From Discostella pseudostelligera (taxonomy: Eukaryota; Bacillariophyta; Thalassiosirophyceae; Thalassiosirales; Thalassiosiraceae): DNA of 26,464 nucleotides. A model generated the notes under the pieces. It did no database searches. It saw nothing but the letters and a program-made list of their open reading frames with translations, and was not told the origin of the DNA. The translations under genes and the position numbers were made by a program. Positions 11,623 to 21,760 of this stretch are shown here, one piece after another. Each line of letters opens with the position of its first letter. Positions within the stretch are counted from its first letter, which is position 1. The DNA is taken from positions 1 through 26,464 of the forward strand of contig JALLBK010000085.1 in NCBI GenBank assembly GCA_036940085.1. The letters run 5' to 3'.

Positions 11623-14600
11623 ATGGCCGAAGATGCCGCAGAAGCTGCCGAGAAGGAAGCCCGACGCAAAAAGCACCGGAAGCGAATGAACAAGATCCTG
11701 GTACGAGCATGGAATCTACCCGATGCCGCACCCTTCCAGGAGACGTCCCATCCCTCCGAGGACGAAGTGAGAGATCTAACAACAGTTGGGAAGAATTTAG
11801 ATCAAGGCAAATATGAACATGGACGGGGTGGGTGGGAGATTTTTGCAAAGGATATGGGGCTTGTCTACAATTGGCAAATTAGTAGGTGAGTTCTTGGATG
11901 GTGTACAGTGAAGAAAAATCATTCTTTGGCGTTTTGCACGGTCTTCCTCTCGGATAGGAGTATCAGGTTGATAATTGAGCTTGTATAGATTGCTTTTAGA
12001 TGAGGGGGGCATGTTGAAATCAATAAAAATGCTCAACAGTTCACCTTGAGAAGACATGTGTGTGATGTCGAATCAGCACATTTCATGGTTGAGGGTCTTC
12101 GTATCTCCGTATTTCTATTCATATTACCAATCAAAACAGAATTTGATCAACTGATGAGTCTTACCTATTATCGTACCTTTCAGGAAGGGTAAACACACAT
12201 CTATTGCAAAGACTCATCTTGATGAAGTGGTGGGGTTATTCGCGAAGATTGATCCAATCCTCGCCGACTTGGTTCTCCAATCAAAGCCGATCGGTACCTC
12301 CGCTGATGCTACATCTAAAATGAACTCTTCTACGTCAAATAAACGGAAATCTGAGTCGAATGAATCGTTGAATGGATCTCCCAAGAAGAAAGCTAATGTA
12401 GAGAGTATTAATGGGTCACTAACCCTGAGCCAACGAGAGAAGAGAGCAATGGAATTACTTGCTTCGTATTTAGAAGAGCGCGGAGGTATGTTGCCAACGT
12501 TATTGGCATACTTTGATGAGTTATTGAAGTGCCAACGAACTCATTCAATTATTCGTGGTCATTATCGTTATATTTCAGGGGAGCGCGTGCAAAGTGAAAA
12601 CTTTCGATGCAAGGTTGTCCTTCGACCTGGGGGTCGTTATGATTCCATATTTTTTTCTGCCGAAAATAAGCGCTTCAAGTCCATGGCCGAAGTTGCTCGA
12701 TTTCTCAACCTGATGAATGCCCCCGTAAAAGGGCAGGGGGGCAACTTCAAAGCATCGATCCGCGGGAAGAATGACGCTGAGAAGAGAAAACTGAAACGCG
12801 AGCTGGACAAGCTGATGAAGCTAAAAGTTAAGGCAGAGAAAATGCTGGATGATCACATCAACGAGAACATCCGTCGCCTCCCTGCTAGCAATGACTCCAT
12901 TTTGGATGAAGGATCGCATCTTTCAAAATCACATAAGACTGGATTGATTGTGCCACGTGCTGATATTGATTTTTTCCCTGGCATTCCAACCCATTGCATA
13001 CCGGATCTTCTATTGGTTTGGGATTTTCTTTGCACGTTTAGCCGCATACTGAGTTTAGAACCAATCGAATTGGATGATTTTGCTGCTGCCCTGACCTTTC
13101 GCCCATCTGCCGTGATTAGTAGCGCACAAAGCGATGAGGAGGAACAGCATTTACCACTACAATCACAGATTCCAGTGTTCTTGTCGGAGTGCCACATTGC
13201 TTTGCTCCGGTTGCTTGTCAAGGATGGAACGAGCGATCTTTGGTGGTGGAGTGTTCTTGAAACTCCAGAGATGGTCGAGCAAGAGGACGAATATCTCAAT
13301 ATTGGATACAAGAAACGCCGGGCAGTCGCTGCTGTTGTGAAAATTGATATGGATGCACTGCTGACAGTGGAGGAAGATCCTGTCGTGACGAGGAAGTGGT
13401 TACAGGCATTAGAGGATGTACGGACTCGTAAACCTGACAATAGTGGCCCCATCAAAAGCGCTGTAAAGAGCGCAATTGCTGTGACAACGAATCAACATGT
13501 GAAAATATATCTGAAAAAGGCAATGCGCAAATGGAGAGCAAAGTCGGCAGGACTTGTAAAACGAGCAGTTGTCTGGCTTGTTGATAGATTTAGAGAAGCC
13601 AGACCTGACCTTTGGGGTAGAAGCGTTAGCCACAATGAGATTGTAGAGCAAAAGAAGCTTGTTGCGGCTGAAGCGGCCCTAGAGATGGATAGCATCGTCG
13701 AAGACGTGGACTTCGATGAAAACGATTTGAATCTGGAGGGAGACTCCGATGAAGAATCAGATTACGACGAGGATGAAGGCTCTGATAATGAAGACGAGTA
13801 TGCAGAGCAGGCAGACACTGCTACATCACCTGCCAAGCCATTGCCCTCCGTTACTTTGAAAGAAAATGATGAGGTTACACTAGTCACTACTTTCGTGCCA
13901 GCCAAACCTGTTCCAAGTGTGGTCGATCTATTGCTTCCTCCGTCAAAACCTACATTTCAAACTGACGTGGTAAATGCAATGACCTGGCCACCAGTAATTG
14001 GGGCCACGAGCTCCAGAATATTTCAGTGGTACAAGCGAAGGAGAAACGAAGTCGATGACGGTATACGTGAATTCAGACAACTACGTCCCATGTCTATTGC
14101 TGAGCGGAGAAGAAGAGAATCGTACGCGTCGCTAAGAATATTGTCAGAGTGCGGAGATTCATTAGACGATACTGCCAACCATGTTAAAAGCGCTATCAAA
14201 CACTTATGCGATGGTGAATGCTACCTCGATTTGACCTCTACGCAAAGGCTATGCATACTTCGCATGCTCATTGAAGCTGCATATGATACGCACCATCTGC
14301 AATCAACCATAGAAGAGAACTTCAAAGCTAGGGATAACGCGGTAAAGGCCTTGGATGCAGAAGAGAGGCGAGCAAAGAAAGCAGCAAGGGAAGAACTGGC
14401 AGCAATTGAATCGGCTGCCAGAGAGCGTCTAGCAGCCGAAGCGAGAGAAACGTTCATAGAGAAAAAGCGGCAAGAGCTAATTGAAGATATCAAAGACACT
14501 CAGGAGTATTCTGTAGAGTTCATCGAAAGCCTCAATGATGATGATATTATTGATCTTGACGATGACTCAAAAGCTGAGTATGAGGCTCTTCCAACGGCAG

Positions 14601-16636
14601 ACAGCTTTAGTAAGAGCGAAGTCAATGCTGTGGTCAAAACGATTCAAGAGGAAACTGCATTTGGTGCTGAAAAGCTCACCGTACTCACTCTCAATGAAAT
14701 AATACAAAGAGACGAAGAATTATTGAAGTCGTTTCAAGACGAATTGGAATCAGTGGGAGAAGTAAATTCGAGAGAAGCTTCCGCCAAAATTGATCGCATC
14801 CGACTAAAAATCACAAAGCATACCGAGAACATGGAATCACTCTCGCAAGACAGAAATTCTGCAATTGACGCCTTAAAAGATGCAATAGAAGATGGCACTG
14901 TCAGAACCCTTCGAAACGCTATTAAGGAGGCCAAACTTGCAAGACTGTCTGGTGTCGACGAAGACAACGGGGGTGCTTGGGCGCTAGATTTAGTACGCGA
15001 TGCGTCACTTGAGCTCAAAAACGCAGAAGGACGTAAGAGAGTCACCGAGGCGCAAAAAGATTTAGTCGCAAAACGAAATAAATGCTTCATTCGGACTGAA
15101 TCACTTGGACGGGATCGCCAACAGTCGACCTTTTTTCATTTTGACTACGATAAAGGTAGCAGTGTGTGGGTAGAAAGAGATTTTTTTCTCTGCAACGAAA
15201 TTTGTGCTACGAATAAGGAAGCTGGTCTTTTCAGGAGTACTCAATCAATATCGATTGGTGTGCCAGACATGTGCGACGATTTTTTGAATCAAGATGATCG
15301 CGATCAGCCATCCGGAACGTCGTTTCTTCATTTCTCTCGGCAAGAGTATCACCACACTGGCGAACTCTCCACTCTTGCAAATCACCATTGGTCTTGCTAT
15401 ACAAATGAACGATCACTTCGCATCCTTGTAAAGAATTTAGATGGAAAATCCTCGAAAGAAAATGCTTTGAAAGAGGTATTAAAGGAGACCTTGGAGACTC
15501 TGGCTTTAGCTGCTGCTGGTGGCGATAGCAATCATCACCCGCAAACGGCCTCCCCAGAAGATGCGAGGCCGAATGGAAAAGGCGCAAGTGCCAAGGTTGA
15601 CTTTTTATCATCCGGAGATGAAGATGCATTTTGCATAGAGAAGAAACGTTTGTCCCAAGTTGATGCTGATCTCACGCAAGACATTTCATCAGCAACAGGG
15701 AGACGTGTAAGACTCCGACGAATTCCCGACCCTGATAGAGCTCCCGATGTTGCTGAGTACAGTATGGGCACCATCATTGGATGGAAACGTGATCATCAAC
15801 CTATAAGGAACAATGAGGATGGCGAGGAAAGTTTGAAGGAACATTCAGGTAGCATTCCGATTTGGAGGATTGGACTTGATGACGGTGGCGAACTGCTCCT
15901 CAATGCTGGGGATGTTTTGGACGGCATTGTGCGTGCGATCAAGTGGTCGACTGAGTACCCAGGGTATTGTGAACGCGATGCCCAATTCCTTTCGTACCGA
16001 AATAATCTCGGAAGATTTTGTGGGCGGGCAGTGGAAGCACCCTTATCCTTAACACCTCAAGCATTTGCCAAGCAATTGATCAAGAGGGAGCAAGATCTGT
16101 ACATGCCCATGAAAAACCGCACGTATGAAAACAACTGGGGCGGAAAGGCTGGTGCCAGGCAGGCTTGGGTGTCTTCGTTAAAAGAGTGCGGGCACACATT
16201 TGATGCTGTCCGTGATGGCTTGCTCACTTTGGAAAATGCTTTCTTCGAGTTGACTGGCGGATTTGGTATTGACGAAGAAAAAAAGGATGATGACAATGCA
16301 ACCGAATCAAATGGAGCTACGCTATCGGGGAAAGATTTATTGTATGATACTACCAGCCGCTTTGACATCGAACTTGAATCGCTGGGCACCGACGTGAAAG
16401 GTCTGTGGAATAGTCCCGACGCACGGGAGATATTCAAGGAAATTATTCGAGTTAGCAAGTCTGTGAGCATTTTGGCGCTGGGTCTTGATTTGATTTGTAG
16501 GAATGCACAAGCATACATAAATCAGACGAAATCGTCCGTGGTCCAAACCACGGAAGTGGAGTACGCAGCAGGGGCCGTTGTTGGTAGGAGACGTGCGGCA
16601 ATGAATCATCCAGGTGCATATACTGATTTCTTCTAA
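11623..16636 (+). CDS. MBD/TAM-DDT-WHIM chromatin-remodelling subunit (BAZ2-like), two exons
   Basis: Model: 11623-11885 and 12184-16636, a 298-bp phase-2 intron, 1571 aa; splicing restores WQIS-R-KGKHTS. The start has ACCATGG context. Order: basic N-terminus; NLS-like KRKSESNESLNGSPKKKA; a methyl-CpG-binding/TAM-like domain at about 225-265 (GRYDSIFF, KRFKSMAEVARFLN); a basic helix; a DDT domain at about 359-435 (IPDLLLVWDFLCTF, ECHIALLRLLVKD); a long acidic tract near 595-630; a WHIM1-like segment at about 765-805 (TQRLCILRMLIEAAY); an Ala/Glu/Arg coiled coil at about 805-860; and a WHIM2/WSD-like segment at about 1060-1090 (SLGRDRQQSTFFHF). TAM-DDT-WHIM is the core of BAZ2-type partners of ISWI, where DDT-WHIM contacts the ATPase and linker DNA. 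PHD finger and bromodomain, present in animal BAZ2, are absent. A nuclear ISWI-associated role is inferred. Whether the MBD binds methylated DNA cannot be told. Confidence 0.8.
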
Positions 16637-16713
16637 TAGTTATTAATAGTTATAAATTTAGCCTCGGTCACACCGCACCTATGAAATCTTTCCATTCCAT
16701 TCCATTTTACCTT

Positions 16714-18290
16714 TTACCATTGCTCGCCGACATTGACACTTCCCTTCTTCCTACCTCGGCCACCTCTCTCTCTTGAGGCCGTGAACCTTATTGGATCAAA
16801 AGGCTCAAGATTCACTGATCGACAGCTCCCTTCTAACACAAGTTCTGCTATCGCCTTCCCACACGCTGGTGCCCATGCAATGCCCCAGCAGTTGTGCCCC
16901 GCATTGATGTATGCGCCCTTCCATCCTGCCACCTGGCCCATGTATGGTTTCGCATCGGGGGGGCACGGTCGCATGCCTTCCATTGAGATTTTGCATATCA
17001 ACAATGTCAGAAAACGAAACAAGGAGAATTAACCGACACCAAAACAAATAACACACTTACACGCCTGGGCATGAGAGAGCTCTCCTTTTGTTGCATAGCT
17101 GTGAGACATCATTTGGAACGCAGACGAAGCAGCTGCAACCCGGTCGGATTTGGGAGGACAATCCTCTAGGAATGCAGATGCTTGGAGCTGAGCAGTTGTG
17201 ATGTAGTCACTACCGCCGATACCGCAAATGTAAACCGTGCCGTCTGGTCGAGGATATACCTCAACTTTCGGATAGAAGGAGGCGAAACTATTCCGGTTAG
17301 AAAAAATAGAGGGTTGCAAGCAGCAAGTTATGTTTCACGAAACTCACGATGTGTGCCGAAGCGTGAATCTTCTCCACAAAACAATGCAGTCGCCTCAACT
17401 GCATCGATGTTGACATTCCCGTCGTCATCAAGAGGAGGCTTCCAAACTATGCTCGTACTCTTAATTCCCTCCATTGGCAATTTCACAGCATTATCAAACC
17501 ACTGCTCCGCCTGACACGACCATGGTCCCGCAGCGACGATCACATCATCTGCTGGCAGAATCGATTCTTCCTGTCCATTGTGATATTTGACACCCGTAAC
17601 AACTTTGTCTCCATCACCATCTTCTACACTCTCGATTCCAGTACATTTACCAATAACTATTTTCACGCCCGGTTCTTTTCCAGGCTGATTGACATATTCC
17701 ATCATCTTGTCCACAAACTCCTTCGGTGTGACTTGAGCAGTGTCCTCTCCCCATCCCATGGGTGACAATCTACCCACAGATCCATCTAACCAATTTGGAA
17801 TAATATCTGCCAATTGTGGATTTTTCTTCTTATTGTCTTGCTTTTCGTTACTTTTGGGGCCAGGAGCAACACTAATCACTGGTAATTTTCTGTAACTTTC
17901 TACATTCAACTCGACACTCAAGGATTCGTACATGTCAAATGCCAATTCGTGTAATGTCTGAGTATCCGTTCCATCACCCCAACTACGGGCCATGAACCCT
18001 CCCCCCTTCCCACTGGCTGCTGATGCAAGCTTCTGAGATTCAATTATGGTGATGGTAGATCCAGGCGTTAGATGCGATGACTGATGAAGATGGAAGGCAC
18101 AAGATGTGCCTTGGATGCCACCGCCGACAACTACGATGCTGCGTCCTGGTTTGGAATCATTGTTGCTCTTCTCGCTGCCAGATGCCGCACGCATAATAGT
18201 CGAAATACCGATGGGAGATGGAGATAAGAATGCCAGGGAAGCTCTGCCTGTAACAGCCAATAAGAGAGCGCAGCCGGAGATGGCATTCAT
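16714..18290 (-). CDS. DAO-family FAD-dependent oxidoreductase, three exons
   Basis: Model: complement of 17348-18290, 17061-17264 and 16714-16976; introns 83 and 84 bp, both phase 1; 469 aa. The junctions restore family motifs: GTH-L-EVYPRPDGTVY and AQA-C-MRPCPPDA. The Rossmann dinucleotide motif is VVVGGGIQG (53-61). ASGKGGGFMARSW follows, and the C-terminus carries GHNCWGIAWAPACGKAIAELVLEG, the FAD-domain closing segment. This pattern resembles the Tda3-like branch of the DAO superfamily, whose substrates are poorly known; the reaction here is unknown. The start at 18290 was chosen because MNAISGCALLLAVTGRASLA|FLSP is a good signal peptide with a plastid-type Phe junction. An ATG at 18488 in the same frame adds 66 residues without a signal. 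Plastid location is inferred. Convergent with the MBD-DDT gene, only 77 bp apart. Confidence 0.85.
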
Positions 18291-18567
18291 GTTGGTGGTG
18301 TCTTCGTCTTGGCTTTTGTTTTGTTGCTCGCCCCCGCCCGCCGGCCGCCGCCGCCGCATGCAGATTGCTCTGCATTTGTCCGTCGAAGTCGAAGGTGCAT
18401 TCACCAGTCTTCTGCTTTTTGGCGAAGATTTGGCGGTTTCATCGCCACTGAACGATGTGACAATGCCTATGATCGTGGCCATGGCCATGCCATAGATCGG
18501 ATCTTCTCTAATATTATTTTCTCGGTGTCAAACACCACTCGGGCGGCACAGATCCATTGAAAAAGCA
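18291..18567. promoter_or_regulatory. Shared divergent promoter region (FAD oxidoreductase / SRP receptor beta)
   Basis: If the oxidoreductase starts at 18290, 277 bp separate it from the SRP receptor gene. Two GGCG-core boxes are present, TTTTTGGCGAA (18416-18426) and ATTTGGCGGTTT (18428-18439), similar to the boxes in other promoters of the window. A CCGCCGCCGC run lies at about 18345-18356. If the upstream start at 18488 is used instead, these sites fall within coding sequence. Confidence 0.35.
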
Positions 18568-19677
18568 ATGGCAACCATGCGTGGTAGATCACCCAAGGCC
18601 AAGGATGATGTTTTCACTACCCTACGCAAGACATCGGCACCCTACCTCCCGCCACCACTCCTACGATTCCTTCATTTCACTGACACGTATTTCCATGTAA
18701 ATCATGGATACATCGCATCTGATTACTGTTACGATGAACCCAGCATGTCAATTCTATCCTCATTTTTCCTTGCGTACATTGTTTGGCAGACGGCAAAGGG
18801 GATGTGGGCGTCGACTACGAAAAGGAGTACGGCTCATCTAAGCGGCGATAATGATACTATTCTTGGGGGGTTGATTGGTACTGGGCATGACAGCAGAGGA
18901 AAGCGAATAGGTGTTGATAAACAGGGAGGGCGGTCCACATCATCGGGAGGAGGGGTGCCACTGTTTCAAGAAACCGTGGTCCTGTGTGGTACAAGCAACT
19001 CGGGGAAGACGACATTGTTGCATTATTTGTGCAATGCAAAAGAGAAGGAAAATGCATCATGGGATCCACCTATGACGGTGACGAGTTTGGTAGCTAATGT
19101 CGGATATGTCTGTCCTTGGGAGGATGCAAGTGACAATGGGATACATGGAAACATGATAATTCGTGTCATTGATTATCCAGGACATCAATCCTTATCATCC
19201 CAATTAGCAACGTTGCTCCTCCCCACTGCATTGTCTCGTCTCATCTTCACGCTGGACGCCACCCAACCTGTTACTGACGGAGCAGCACTTTTGTATCAAT
19301 ATATCTTGACTCATGCTCAAGTGCGACAATCCTGGACAAAGATACAGAAGACATTGGTGATACTAGTGGTATGCACCAAAACTGATGTCGTGGGATCAAA
19401 GAATTATAAGAGAATGAAGATACAACTCAGGAATGAATTGGATAAGCTGAGGAAGGTTGACCTGGCAATGAGTGACAGTTCCAACACAACCATTGATGCA
19501 GACAGCAATTCACGTTCTAAAGTCATGTTGCATGTCGAAGGGAAATCCATTGATCTAGACAATTTAGGATCAGATGTTCCGGTATCATTGCATTTTGTTG
19601 AATCAGGATTTGGAATGAGTGGTTTGGATGCAGTACGTGAATTTGTTCGTAGTGGCGCATTACCGAGTGTCAAATAA
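18568..19677 (+). CDS. SRPRB: Signal recognition particle receptor beta subunit
   Basis: Single exon, 369 aa. A membrane segment at about 59-80 (SMSILSSFFLAYIVWQTAKGMW) anchors it, as in SRPRB, the ER-membrane GTPase that docks the alpha subunit and SRP-ribosome complexes. The GTPase fold begins near 134. G1 is GTSNSGKTT (141-149), G3 is DYPGH (202-206), and the guanine-specificity motif is CTKTD (T in place of the usual N of NKxD). KLRKVDLA follows and the C-terminus GMSGLDAVREFV fits the last helix. A Gly/Ser-rich linker (about 90-132) joins anchor and G domain. The N-terminal 58 residues before the anchor are longer than in many homologues. The ATG at 18568 is the first in frame. Confidence 0.88.
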   Translation: MATMRGRSPKAKDDVFTTLRKTSAPYLPPPLLRFLHFTDTYFHVNHGYIASDYCYDEPSMSILSSFFLAYIVWQTAKGMWASTTKRSTAHLSGDNDTILGGLIGTGHDSRGKRIGVDKQGGRSTSSGGGVPLFQETVVLCGTSNSGKTTLLHYLCNAKEKENASWDPPMTVTSLVANVGYVCPWEDASDNGIHGNMIIRVIDYPGHQSLSSQLATLLLPTALSRLIFTLDATQPVTDGAALLYQYILTHAQVRQSWTKIQKTLVILVVCTKTDVVGSKNYKRMKIQLRNELDKLRKVDLAMSDSSNTTIDADSNSRSKVMLHVEGKSIDLDNLGSDVPVSLHFVESGFGMSGLDAVREFVRSGALPSVK

Positions 19678-19804
19678 AATTTGGGAATTATTAAGGTATA
19701 TCACCGAGATCGAATGTAATCAATTATGACGCAAGCCATTTCGTGCATTACTCGAGGAGAGCGAAGAGGAACATCGACAAAAGTACGAAGAAACGAACCG
19801 ACGA

Positions 19805-20154
19805 CCAGTGTGCGTCGGCAAAGAGCATATTTCCGATACGAGTAAATCTTAATTGTCTCGTATCACAAATGGCCATGTATTTCCCTCTTTTTTGCCTAGC
19901 GTAACGCACAGCTCTTTGCTTTTGCCGTCGTTGGCATCTTCAATGGTGAAAGCACTGTCATCGACTTCGACTGTCCCACCCAGTGTGCGTCGGCAAAGAG
20001 CATATTTCCGATACGAGTAATCCTTAATCGTCTCGTATCACAAATGGCCATGTATTTCCCTCTTTTTTGCCTAGCGTAACGCATAGCTCTTTGCTCTTAC
20101 CGTCGTTGGCATCTTCAATGGTGAAAGTACTATCATCAACTTCAACTGTACCGC
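19805..20154. repeat. Tandem duplication, two 175-bp copies, about 93% identical
   Basis: Copy 1 (19805-19979) and copy 2 (19980-20154) both start ccagtgtgcgtcggcaaaga. By eye they differ at 12 of 175 positions with no indel. Copy 2 contains the last 43 codons and stop of the CS-domain gene (minus strand); copy 1 lies just past that stop. A third partial match (ccagcgtgcc) at 20155 marks the gene-internal boundary. The unit length is not a multiple of three. Confidence 0.93.
20010..20039. other. Perfect 8-bp inverted repeat spanning the CS-gene stop codon
   Basis: GATACGAG (20010-20017) and CTCGTATC (20032-20039) are perfect complements around a 14-nt loop that contains the stop codon (20024-20026). 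The same stem is conserved in the duplicated copy at 19835-19842 and 19857-19864, where the loop differs at three positions. It could form an RNA hairpin at the end of the reading frame; no function is shown. Confidence 0.6.
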
Positions 20155-21337
20155 CCAGCGTGCCATTCAGTAATGTTTGTCCAGCCACAACTACCTTTAG
20201 CTTGGTCTTTCCAAAGTTTATCTTCACGTACTTCGCCTTTGTGCCAGACGCAACTGGGAATCGCAATTCCACCTCTTCGTCGTTTTGAGACCAAGTGTAA
20301 CCATCAGCCTTGCCCTCACGAAATCCATTGCTCTCGCCGCATCCACCAATAGCAGCAGCATTTTGATTCATCAGACTAGAAAGCGATCTTGGCCCACCTC
20401 CTCCTGATGCGGCATGTCCTCCCCCGCCACCTCCACCAGGCTGCCGGGCCACATCACACCATTCGGATCGAGGATTCGCATCCTCGACTGTGAAGTCTAC
20501 CCGTTCCCAAATATCAGCAATTTCATCGTCATGACATCGTCCAACGAAGACATCGCCGCATACTCCTCCTGGCGGCGCTGCTCCGATGGCAGTGCGGTTG
20601 GGAGACGGCTCACTGCTGATGTTGTGTCCGCACGCCACGAGCAATTCTGTTGCACGGCTACGAGTGTAACGTTTATTTTGGAATATCACATTTGAGTGAG
20701 ATTGATCAAGATTACAGATGATAATGAATGAGAGTTTGGAAACGCAGTATTATGGACACACCGATTATACGGAAGATCTTGAGTTCTGGCATCGTCGGCA
20801 GAGTACATACTAACGGCACGATGTTGATTCAAATGGGTTGGCACCGTCAGAGCAATTATTTCACAAGTTTCTGATGTTTGTGTGGAACTGAGTAGGAGGT
20901 ATTGATAATAAAGAATGAGTTCAGATATAGTTTTTGATTTGATATTGCGTTGATAATGAATCCAATATAGGGTGTCCGCAATAGTAGCATCGAATAAGTA
21001 TCAAGAATGCACCATCAACACATCAACTTNACACATCAACTTCTTACCTCATTAAATTTATCAACGTATCATCATCCAACGCCGCCATCTGACTAGCATA
21101 TGGTGATTTTACACTTGCCGATTTTGCCTCCTCCCGTAATTGATCTGCCAATGCCTTGCGCTGATCCGGTGTGGCATTCTTGAGGGCCTCGGCGCGTGCC
21201 CCCTTGTCGCTATTTTGGAAAAAATACCGCTTGGCGGTTTTGGAGAGGATATCGTTATTGAGACCGCCCGATTTATCGCCCTCTCGCAGGTCTATTGGTA
21301 AGGAATCGTTAGCGGGGATGAAGACGTATTTGAACAT
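20024..21337 (-). CDS. CS-domain (p23/NudC-like) protein, three exons
   Basis: Model: complement of 21048-21337, 20762-20887 and 20024-20657; introns 160 and 104 bp, both phase 2; 349 aa. The middle exon is short (126 nt) but is supported by phase on both sides and by coding-like sequence (CEIIALTVPTHLNQHRAVSM). The N-terminus starts MFKYVFIPANDS and has a charged helical region to about residue 75; I do not recognise it as a named domain. A conserved-looking block follows (CGDVFVGRCHDDEIADIWERVDFT, split here as CGDVFVGRCHDDE and IADIWERVDFT), then a Gly-rich linker. The CS domain is at about 258-346 (YTWSQNDEEVELRFPV to CVTLGKKEGNTWPFVIRDD), a beta-sandwich used by p23, Sgt1 and NudC to contact HSP90 or clients. 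Co-chaperone function is inferred. The final 43 codons are repeated downstream of the stop. Confidence 0.82.
21018..21043. other. Single N flanked by a 12-bp direct repeat (assembly ambiguity)
   Basis: The only ambiguous base of the window is at 21030. It is flanked by identical words, acacatcaactt on the left and again on the right. This pattern is expected where two contig ends with a short shared overlap were joined without merging. It lies in intron 1 of the CS-domain gene, so it does not affect the predicted protein. Confidence 0.7.
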
Positions 21338-21760
21338 GGTGCTGTTGAGGACGTGAGATGGAAGTCGGCGGCGCGGATGAGTTGCAGGAAATTCGTAGAG
21401 TTAAAGTGGTAAGTACTACTGTTTGAATTGATGCCTTTTGTTGGTTGGTTTGGGTGGATTTGGATTTGGTCGATCGAGAGAGTCAACATGAACGCCTCCC
21501 GCCAAAAATGTCTTCTACGGGCTCCTCCGTAGAACGAGAAAGGAAATTTCAAATTCAAATGACTTATTCAGATCTACGTCGAGATTGGCACACTAATATT
21601 TTGTATTGATTCCAATGTCTTCAATTTCGAACAATGAAATTTGAATTTGAAAACTTGAATTTGAATTCCGCCTTGCTTGTGTATTAACTATTCACTCGTA
21701 TGTGATTTGAGTACAATTCCCACCGTAGAGACGGGGGTGGTTCCTTAATCGCAGTCCAAC
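21338..21760. promoter_or_regulatory. Shared divergent promoter region (CS-domain gene / SF3A1)
   Basis: These 423 bp separate two outward-facing start codons. TCCCGCCAAAAA (21497-21508) is an E2F-like box. An AT-rich stretch has one TTTCAAATTCAAAT (21547-21560) and its inverse ATTTGAATTTGAAA (21639-21652), followed by TTGAATTTGAATTC (21655-21668), so the words could pair as a stem or act as repeated binding sites. No coding ORF is convincing here. Confidence 0.45.

Noticed and set aside
18291..18488. Longer start for the FAD oxidoreductase at 18488
   Set aside because: The added residues include Arg/Gly-rich filler and bury an otherwise clean signal peptide. Kept only as an alternative.
19798..19818. 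CCGACG...CGTCGG hairpin read as a terminator
   Set aside because: Bacterial-type terminators do not apply here; the stem is short and only one arm lies inside the duplicated unit.
20658..20689. CS-domain gene starting at 20689 as a single exon of 221 aa
   Set aside because: The first 11 residues are intron readthrough. A coding exon at 20762-20887 and another at 21048-21337 join in matching phase.
21044..21337. Separate 97-aa gene on the minus strand
   Set aside because: Its end ATGAG|gtaaga is a splice donor, and the frame continues into the CS-domain gene.
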